From assembly GCA_012513595.1 (NCBI GenBank), contig JAAZBY010000253.1, forward strand, positions 1 through 19,592: a stretch of DNA of 19,592 nucleotides, written 5' to 3'. Shown in pieces: positions 13,932-19,592 of this stretch (within the stretch, counting starts at the first letter, position 1; the number at the start of each line of letters is the position of its first letter). The notes under the pieces are model-generated. The model did not search any database. It worked only from the letters and a program-made list of their open reading frames with translations, and had not been told where the DNA came from. This stretch comes from Chloroflexota bacterium (GTDB lineage: Bacteria > Chloroflexota > Anaerolineae > UBA1429). Made by a program: the position numbers and the translations under genes.

Positions 13932-15809
13932 TTAGGCTCCGAAGGTGACCTGGTAGCCGGTGCGCCAAAAGAAGAGCGGCGCCGGCGCAAAGGTCAACAG
14001 GGTCGGCACCGCGCCATCGCCCTCCGGCGTCGGAGTGAGCCTGGCGCTGACGGGCTGCCCCATGTCTATGGTCAGGAGGTGCCGCCCGCCCCGTTCGACG
14101 CTGACACGCCGCGTGACGACGCCCAGCCCCCGGTCGCTGAGGCCGGCCGCCGGGCAGCTGCCATAGTCAACGCGCAGCACGTCACTCTCGCGCAACACCA
14201 GGGGGATGGCCTCTTGATAAGCGCGCCCGTCGGAGTTCTGCGCGCTGCTCATCTGGACGTCGATCCCGTCCTGGCGCATGACGTAGGTCTTGCGCAGCCC
14301 CCACTCCGGGTAGTGAACGAGCAGCTCAGGGCCGCTGCGCCCTTCGCGGACGGCGGCGAGCGCCGGCATCTTGCCGGTGCCGTGGCCGGCGCCTGGCCCG
14401 GCAAGGCGCGTCTCCCAGCAGGGGCCGTCGCTGTTCCTGGAGAGGATGAGGGTGCCGGCGCCGTCCAGCCATACAAAGGCAGGGCCGTGGTTCGCCGCCG
14501 TGCGGCGCGCTGCAAAGTTCAGGGCCGCATAGTACCCCGGCTGCCGGATAAACAGATACTGGTTGCCGCGGTCGTCGGTCAGCGCCTCATGGTAGGGCGT
14601 CGCGTTCAGGCAGGGCAGGGTGGCCCTGGCGGCCTCCAGTTCGGCCCGCGGCGGGGCATACGGCGGGTAGAGGGCCAGGGGTGAGACGGGCGGGTAGCCG
14701 GCCACCAGGCAACGGTCGCGCAGCGCCGCGCCCGCCTCGGGGCCGGCCGCCTCCCAGGCCCGGCAGTAGGCCGAGTTCTCCTCGGCCGTCATGGCAAAGA
14801 GCTTGACGACGTCGGCGGCAGATTGCCCCTCGCCCAGCAGGGCGCCCAGGCCTTTCAGCATCCTGGGGCGCTGGTCGCTGGTGGCGTGGATGTGCCCCAT
14901 GGCCACCGGCGCGAGCGGGGCCAGGCGGCTGGAACCGCCCGAGGTGCGCGTCTGGTGAGACGAGGACAGGACGATGTCCGCCCGGTCGGGCTCGGGAAGC
15001 ATCCAGCGGCGCATCCACTCACAGTGCCGTAGCAGCGCCTGGCGGACGCGAGGATCCGGCCACTCGCGGTAGAGCGGAATCAGCCGCTGCAGGCTGACGA
15101 AAAAGTAGGCGAACGTCTCCGGCCCGTCGTTCTCGTAGAGGAACCCGGCGGGAGACATAAAGTCGCCCACCAGAGCGTCACCCGCGGCGCGTACCATGTC
15201 CATCAGGGCGTCGTCAGCGGTCAGGCGCGCCAGGCGGGCTGCCCCTGCCATGGCCCCCAGGAACTGGTTCGTATAGGAGCGAGCGTGCTCCCACGACTCC
15301 TGCGAGGTCAGCACAAAGACGGCCGCCTTGCGCGCCTGGGCCACCAGGCGGGCGCGCAGCGCCTCCGGCAGGACGGCGCCGGCCACCTCGAGCGCGGCAG
15401 CCATGTACTCCATGCCAAAGCTGGTGGGGGCCAGCATGGGGGTATCCATCTCGACTGAGGCATACTCGGGAATGGCGCCGTCGGAACCCATCAGCCGGAA
15501 GGTATAGTCGAGGGTCAGCTCCAGCCGCTGGAGCACGGCTGGGTCGCGGTAGTAGACGTTCCACGGCGCGCGGTACCCGTAAAAGAAAGCCAGCGAGTGA
15601 TAGTTCTCCATCACGCGGCCGTTGAACGGGGCGTAGCTATAGTGTCGCCACAGTGCCTCACCGAACCAGCCCTGCAGAGGCCCAGGCTCCATCACCACCG
15701 AGTTGGCCAGGCGCGAGAAGTTGACAAAGTGATAGAGCAAGTCGTACTCGGCGGGCTGCCACTGGGTTCGGTCGATGCGCTCGACAGCGCGAACCGGTGC
15801 AGAAGGCAT
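13932..15809 (-). CDS. Uncharacterised protein, probable alpha/alpha-toroid plus beta-sandwich
   Basis: I do not recognise a characterised family for this 625-aa protein. Its first 400 residues or so look like a helical barrel rich in Trp, Tyr and His (for example SWEHARSYTNQ at 172-182 and SSSHQTRTSGGS at 282-293). The last 200 residues look beta-rich. That two-part layout resembles heparinase II/III-like and other polysaccharide-active proteins, but no catalytic set can be named. There is no signal peptide, which would be odd for a secreted lyase and suggests an intracellular substrate. The start MPSAP at 15809 is chosen because GAGGAG sits 6 nt upstream. An upstream ATG at 15848 falls right at the predicted transcription start. 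The PreP-like peptidase follows 37 nt downstream. Confidence 0.7.
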   Translation of the reverse strand: MPSAPVRAVERIDRTQWQPAEYDLLYHFVNFSRLANSVVMEPGPLQGWFGEALWRHYSYAPFNGRVMENYHSLAFFYGYRAPWNVYYRDPAVLQRLELTLDYTFRLMGSDGAIPEYASVEMDTPMLAPTSFGMEYMAAALEVAGAVLPEALRARLVAQARKAAVFVLTSQESWEHARSYTNQFLGAMAGAARLARLTADDALMDMVRAAGDALVGDFMSPAGFLYENDGPETFAYFFVSLQRLIPLYREWPDPRVRQALLRHCEWMRRWMLPEPDRADIVLSSSHQTRTSGGSSRLAPLAPVAMGHIHATSDQRPRMLKGLGALLGEGQSAADVVKLFAMTAEENSAYCRAWEAAGPEAGAALRDRCLVAGYPPVSPLALYPPYAPPRAELEAARATLPCLNATPYHEALTDDRGNQYLFIRQPGYYAALNFAARRTAANHGPAFVWLDGAGTLILSRNSDGPCWETRLAGPGAGHGTGKMPALAAVREGRSGPELLVHYPEWGLRKTYVMRQDGIDVQMSSAQNSDGRAYQEAIPLVLRESDVLRVDYGSCPAAGLSDRGLGVVTRRVSVERGGRHLLTIDMGQPVSARLTPTPEGDGAVPTLLTFAPAPLFFWRTGYQVTFGA

Positions 15810-15851
15810 GAGCATCTCCTCTACGGGTGCCGGCGAATACCGTTGCATTCA

Positions 15852-15864
15852 GGCTATTATAGCC
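15852..15864. promoter_or_regulatory. Palindrome over the -10 of the minus-strand promoter
   Basis: GGCTAT-T-ATAGCC is a perfect 6+1+6 inverted repeat. Read on the minus strand it contains a consensus -10 TATAAT (plus positions 15856-15861) about 47 nt before the 15809 start codon. The -35 region (GTGCAC at 17 nt) is poor, which suggests either an activated promoter or one controlled by a protein binding this palindrome. Confidence 0.5.
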
Positions 15865-15941
15865 GTTTCGTCCGGCGGGTGCACTTCTGGGGTAGCCAGG
15901 GAACGCGGCGCCGCGCGCCAGGGCGAGGGTGCAGCAGGCGC

Positions 15942-15970
15942 TTGCCGGCGGACGTGGGCTGACGCATAAT
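15942..15970 (+). promoter_or_regulatory. Sigma70-type promoter of the oxidoreductase/glycyl radical enzyme operon
   Basis: TTGCCG (15942-15947) and CATAAT (15965-15970) are 17 nt apart, placing initiation near 15977, about 30 nt before the ATG at 16007. A Shine-Dalgarno AGGAGG lies at 15997-16002. A 12-nt GC palindrome sits upstream at 15904-15915, midway between the two divergent promoters. Confidence 0.6.
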
Positions 15971-16006
15971 CGGCAGCAGGGAGCCGTGTCACCGCCAGGA
16001 GGAAAC

Positions 16007-17263
16007 ATGAAAAGGCGTTATGCTGTCGTTGGGCTGGGCAGTCGGGGTTTCGGCATGTTCGCCAAGCCTCTTGTGGACGAGTACGCCGACGTGGCCGAGG
16101 TCGTGGCCTTTTGCGACCGGAACCAGCACCGCATGGACCTGGCGAACCGACTGCTGAGCCGCTCGATCCCGACCTTCCAAGACTTTGACGCCATGCTGAA
16201 GGCCGCCCGCCCGGACGTCCTCGTCATCGCCACGATGGACGCCACCCACCACCGCTTCATCATCGCGGGGCTGGAGGCCGGCTGCGAGGTCATCACCGAG
16301 AAGCCGATGACCACCACGGCCGACAACGTCCGCGCGATTCTAGCAGCCGAGCGCCGCACCGGCGGGAAGGTCCAGGTGACCTTCAACGCCCGCTACGGCC
16401 CGCCGACCGAAGAGCTGAAGAAACAGCTGAACGCCGGTACCGTCGGCCAGATCGTCTCGGTGGACTTTGCCGAGTTCCTGGACACGGAACACGGTGCCGA
16501 CTACTTCCGGCGCTGGCACCGTCGCAAGGAGAACTCGGGCGGCCTCCTGATCCACAAGGCGACCCATCACTTTGACCAACTGAACTGGTGGATCGGCGCG
16601 GACCCCGAGACGGTGTTCGCCTTTGGCGACACCCGCTTCTACGGGCCCACGCGCGCCGAGCGCGGCGAACGCTGCCTCACCTGTGCGTACACCAAGACCT
16701 GCGAGTTCTACTTGGACCTGCGGGCCAACAAGCGGCTCCGCGAGCTATACCTGGACGGCGAGGGCGAGGACGGCTACTACCGCGATCGCTGCGTCTTTGC
16801 CGACGACATCGACGCCGAGGATTCCATGGTCGTCACGGTGCGCTATGCGAACGGGGTGCTGCTCAACTACTCGCTGAACGCTTACATGCCCTACGAGGGG
16901 CAGCGCATCGGCTTTAACGGCACCAAGGGGCGTATGGAGATCGACCTGGTGGACCGCTACCACGGGCCCGACGCGACGGGCAAGGTGCGGGTGTTGCCGC
17001 TGCCGGTGCCGCCGGTGGTGCGCGTGAGCCCCCTGTTTGGCAGGCCCTGGGAGGTCGCCGTGGAGGAACGCGAGGGCGGCCACGGTGGCGCCGACGTCGG
17101 CATCCGTGACCACCTCTTCCGCCCCGGCTCGCCCGACCCGCTGGCGCAGCGAGCGGGCTCGCGGGCGGGCGCGATGTCGGTGCTCATTGGCGTGGCGGCC
17201 AACATGTCGATCGCCTCGGGCAAGCCGGTGGCCATCCAGGACCTGCTGCGAGACGGCTCGTGA
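16007..17263 (+). CDS. Gfo/Idh/MocA-family NAD(P)-dependent oxidoreductase
   Basis: This 418-aa protein is a Gfo/Idh/MocA oxidoreductase, a family that oxidises or reduces sugars, inositols and related polyols. The N-terminal Rossmann domain starts VVGLGSRG (7-14), the family EKP triad is at 98-100, and the substrate domain carries HKATHHFD (183-190), where Lys184 and His188 are the usual catalytic candidates. Four cysteines (223, 226, 232 in CLTCAYTKTC, and 262) may bind a metal or structure a loop; I recall similar cysteines in related sequences. The start at 16007 has AGGAGG four bases upstream. The stop codon overlaps the next gene's GTG by 4 nt, so the oxidoreductase and the glycyl radical enzyme are co-translated and probably act in one pathway. 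The substrate is unknown. Confidence 0.92.
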   Translation: MKRRYAVVGLGSRGFGMFAKPLVDEYADVAEVVAFCDRNQHRMDLANRLLSRSIPTFQDFDAMLKAARPDVLVIATMDATHHRFIIAGLEAGCEVITEKPMTTTADNVRAILAAERRTGGKVQVTFNARYGPPTEELKKQLNAGTVGQIVSVDFAEFLDTEHGADYFRRWHRRKENSGGLLIHKATHHFDQLNWWIGADPETVFAFGDTRFYGPTRAERGERCLTCAYTKTCEFYLDLRANKRLRELYLDGEGEDGYYRDRCVFADDIDAEDSMVVTVRYANGVLLNYSLNAYMPYEGQRIGFNGTKGRMEIDLVDRYHGPDATGKVRVLPLPVPPVVRVSPLFGRPWEVAVEEREGGHGGADVGIRDHLFRPGSPDPLAQRAGSRAGAMSVLIGVAANMSIASGKPVAIQDLLRDGS

Positions 17264-19539
17264 GCGCGGTGCCGGCCGCCGAGGCGGAGGCCGCGGGACC
17301 GTCGCGCGCCGAGCGCCTCCTGCGCAATCGTTCGGCGACCTACGCCCCTGCGCGCGGCGAGCCGTTCCATGAGGCGTGGGTGGCGCACGCCGGCCAACCG
17401 GAGACGGTGCGCCTGGCACACGCCATCGTGGCGCAGTGGCTGGGCAGCCGCATGATCATCGAGCCCGACGAGCTGATCGTCGGGCGGCTGGGCCTGGAGA
17501 GCATCGTGCGGTGGAGCTCCGACAGGGGGCTCCAGTTTGACGAGGCCCGCTGGCAGGCGGCCCGGCAGGGCGCCGACGACCCGGCCGCGTGCTACCTCGA
17601 CGACCTGGCCGCCACCTGGCGCGGCCGCGCGACGCGAGCGCTCCTGGATGCGATCCTCACGCCAACGGAGCGCGCCGTGATGGGCGGTCGGACGTCCTCG
17701 TTGGGCGGCTGCCACTCGGCGCCGCTGCACGTGCGCCTGGCCGAGGAGGGCACGGCCGGCCTGCGCCGGCGCGTGGCCGCTTCGCGCGCCGAGCACCTCG
17801 GCACGCCCGGGACCGAACCCGCCGAGTGGTACGACGCCCTGAACGTGATCCTCGACGGGCTGGACGGCGTGGCGCTCGCCTATGCGGACGAGGCTCGCCG
17901 CGCCGCAGACGCCGCTGAGGAGCGGCGGCGGGCCGAACTCCTCGACATCGCCGCGCGCCTGGAGCGCGTCATCCGCGGGCCGGCGCAGTCCTTCCCCGAC
18001 GCCTTGCAGGCTTACTGGCTGTCGATGGTCCTGCACGAACCGAGCCGGATCGACTCGGCCTGCCGGTTCGATCAGGATCTGTGGCCCTTCCTGCAACGCG
18101 ACCTGGAGAGCGGGCACCTGAGCGAACAAGAGGCCCGCGCGTGGATCGAGGCGATCTGGTACAAGCTGGCCGCGAACCGCTCCTGGAGCATGACCCTCTC
18201 AGGCCAGCTCCCCGAGGGGGGCGACGCCACCAATCCCCTTTCCTGGCTCCTGCTGGAGACGCTTGCCTGCCTGCGCACCGACGCCCCCAACGTGGAGCTG
18301 CGCGTGCACCGCGGCACCCCGCCGGCTCTCTTGCGCCGGGCCTGCGAGCTGCTGGCCTCCGGCCTGAGCATGCCGGTCTTGGTCAACGATGAGCCGGTCA
18401 TCGCCGCGATGCGCGCCCGCGGCATCCCCGAGGAGCACGCCCGGGACTATACCCTGGTGGGGTGCACGCAGGTGGTGCCGCGCGGACGGTGTGGGGGCGC
18501 CTACGAGGACCTGATCGTCACCGCGACCAAGCCCCTGGAACTGGCCCTCCACGATGGCATCGACCCCATGACGGGCCAGCGCATGGGCCCCGCCACCGGC
18601 TGCCCGGAAGAACTGGACACCTACGAGAGGCTGGAGGCCGCCGTCCTCGCCCAGATCGATCACATGGTGCGCACCACGACAGAGGTCGTCAACCGGGAGT
18701 ACGCCGTGCTGGCCCAGCATACCCCCGACCTGGTCAAGTCGCTCTTGATCGAGGGCTGCCTGGAGCGCGGGCGCGACTACCGCCGGGGCGGGCCGCTCTA
18801 CACCGAGGGCCTGGCCGACGTCCTTGGCATCAGCAACCTGGCCGACAGCTTGCTCGTGCTCAGGCGGCTGGTCTATGAGGAGGGCCGGCTGACCCTGCCC
18901 GAGATGGTCCGCGCTCTCGATGCCGACTGGGAGGGGGAGGAGGCGCTCCGCCTGGCCTGCCGCAACTCTGTGCCCAAGTTCGGCAACGACGACGCCGCAG
19001 CCGATGCGCTGACGGTACGCCTCTTCACGCGCATCAACGAGGCCTTCCAGGCGCGCGAACGGATCTACGGCCGGCGCTTCGGCATCGACGTGGTCGGCTG
19101 GACGGGCGCCGTGGAGTGGGGGCGCCGCGCGGGGGCCACGCCCGACGGGAGAAAGCGAGGCTCCCCCCTGGCCGACTCGGTCGGCGCCTCGCAGGGGCTG
19201 GACCGCCAAGGCGCCACGGCGCTGATCCGCTCCGTGGCCAAGCTCCCTCACGACCAGAGCCACGGCATCCTGGCGCTGAACCTGCGCTTTCCCGGGCGCA
19301 TCTTTGCCGGGCCGGAGGGGGTCGACAAGATGCTCATGCTGGTTGATGCCGCCTTTGCCCAGGGGCTGCAGCAGCTGCAGGTCAACGTGGTCGACGCCGA
19401 CACGCTGCGCGCCGCCCAAGCCCGGCCCGAGGATTTCGAGTCGCTGATGGTCCGCATCGGCGGGTTCAGCACCTATTTCAACTGGCTCTCTCGCGACCAC
19501 CAGGATGACATCATCTCTCGCACCGAGCACTCTCTCTAG
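17260..19539 (+). CDS. Glycyl radical enzyme, pyruvate formate-lyase family, substrate unknown
   Basis: This 759-aa protein is a complete glycyl radical enzyme. The C-terminal radical motif reads RIGGFSTYF, with Gly735 as the expected radical site, and the chain ends in the usual ISRTEHSL. The thiyl cysteine is Cys402 in LVGCTQVV. Other family blocks are CRFDQ (268-272), GGDATN (320-325) and GATPDGRK (625-632). Dehydratases and decarboxylases of the family have Glu two residues after the Cys; here it is Gln404, so glycerol/diol dehydratase or choline lyase should not be assumed. The tandem CC of true pyruvate formate-lyase is also absent. The GTG start overlaps the upstream stop (GTGA) and the next in-frame Met is at residue 65. 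A radical SAM activase is required but does not lie in this window. The enzyme would be oxygen-sensitive. Confidence 0.93.
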   Translation: MSAVPAAEAEAAGPSRAERLLRNRSATYAPARGEPFHEAWVAHAGQPETVRLAHAIVAQWLGSRMIIEPDELIVGRLGLESIVRWSSDRGLQFDEARWQAARQGADDPAACYLDDLAATWRGRATRALLDAILTPTERAVMGGRTSSLGGCHSAPLHVRLAEEGTAGLRRRVAASRAEHLGTPGTEPAEWYDALNVILDGLDGVALAYADEARRAADAAEERRRAELLDIAARLERVIRGPAQSFPDALQAYWLSMVLHEPSRIDSACRFDQDLWPFLQRDLESGHLSEQEARAWIEAIWYKLAANRSWSMTLSGQLPEGGDATNPLSWLLLETLACLRTDAPNVELRVHRGTPPALLRRACELLASGLSMPVLVNDEPVIAAMRARGIPEEHARDYTLVGCTQVVPRGRCGGAYEDLIVTATKPLELALHDGIDPMTGQRMGPATGCPEELDTYERLEAAVLAQIDHMVRTTTEVVNREYAVLAQHTPDLVKSLLIEGCLERGRDYRRGGPLYTEGLADVLGISNLADSLLVLRRLVYEEGRLTLPEMVRALDADWEGEEALRLACRNSVPKFGNDDAAADALTVRLFTRINEAFQARERIYGRRFGIDVVGWTGAVEWGRRAGATPDGRKRGSPLADSVGASQGLDRQGATALIRSVAKLPHDQSHGILALNLRFPGRIFAGPEGVDKMLMLVDAAFAQGLQQLQVNVVDADTLRAAQARPEDFESLMVRIGGFSTYFNWLSRDHQDDIISRTEHSL

Positions 19540-19577
19540 CCTGGCAGACAGACCTGGCGCGGGAAGGCAGGCGGGGG

Positions 19578-19592
19578 CGGTTCAGTGAACCG
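19578..19592. repeat. Palindrome at the window edge
   Basis: CGGTTCA-G-TGAACCG is a perfect 7+1+7 inverted repeat 39 nt after the glycyl radical enzyme stop. A one-base centre is too short for an efficient hairpin loop, so an operator is more likely than a terminator. It could control a gene just beyond the window. Nothing else was seen in 19540-19577. Confidence 0.4.

Noticed and set aside
19539..19547. GCCTGGCAG after the glycyl radical enzyme, identical to the repeat before the P-type ATPase
   Set aside because: A single 9-mer match in GC-rich DNA, with no second copy nearby and no shared promoter context, is probably chance.

Overview
The window is a high-GC bacterial chromosome segment with dense coding and no RNA genes, insertion sequences, CRISPR arrays or phage genes that I could see. 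The gene mix and Shine-Dalgarno-led starts suggest a bacterium from an anaerobic or facultative lineage: a soluble PAC2-family protein, a PreP-like M16C peptidase, paired single-domain TrkA proteins and a glycyl radical enzyme. Chloroflexota would fit, but this is a guess from gene content and not a phylogenetic result.

Layout. Everything from 54 to 15809 reads on the minus strand, and the last two genes (16007-19539) read on the plus strand. Reading the minus strand from its upstream end:
(1) 15809-10979: an unrecognised, mostly helical 625-aa protein, then a PreP-like zinc peptidase 37 nt downstream.
(2) 10646-9717: a PAC2-family protein with its own sigma70-like promoter and a leader of about 250 nt containing a strong hairpin.
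(3) 9538-5432: a Na,K-ATPase-like P-type ATPase followed by two TrkA/RCK-type potassium regulatory proteins, separated by gaps of 16 nt and 2 nt.
(4) 5131-54: a TetR-family repressor, the two halves of a heterodimeric ABC exporter and exonuclease III. These four genes overlap or nearly touch, behind a good -35/-10 promoter whose start site is covered by a perfect inverted repeat. This is a classic self-regulated efflux operon with a DNA-repair gene at its end.

On the plus strand, a divergent 197-nt intergenic region (15810-16006) carries a promoter for a Gfo/Idh/MocA oxidoreductase. Its stop codon overlaps, by 4 nt, the GTG start of a pyruvate formate-lyase-family glycyl radical enzyme.

How the genes work together. 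The efflux operon is largely explained by its own sequence. ABC subunit 1 has Asp and Gln in place of the catalytic Glu and H-loop His, and subunit 2 has a degenerate signature (ISQGQ), so each supplies half of one inactive and half of one active ATPase site. The ATPase/TrkA cluster looks like a potassium or sodium homeostasis unit with no Trk/Ktr channel subunit in sight.

The most novel part is the oxidoreductase/glycyl radical enzyme pair. The enzyme has the radical Gly and thiyl Cys, but Gln where the dehydratases carry Glu two residues after the Cys. Its substrate cannot be assigned, and no activase lies inside the window.
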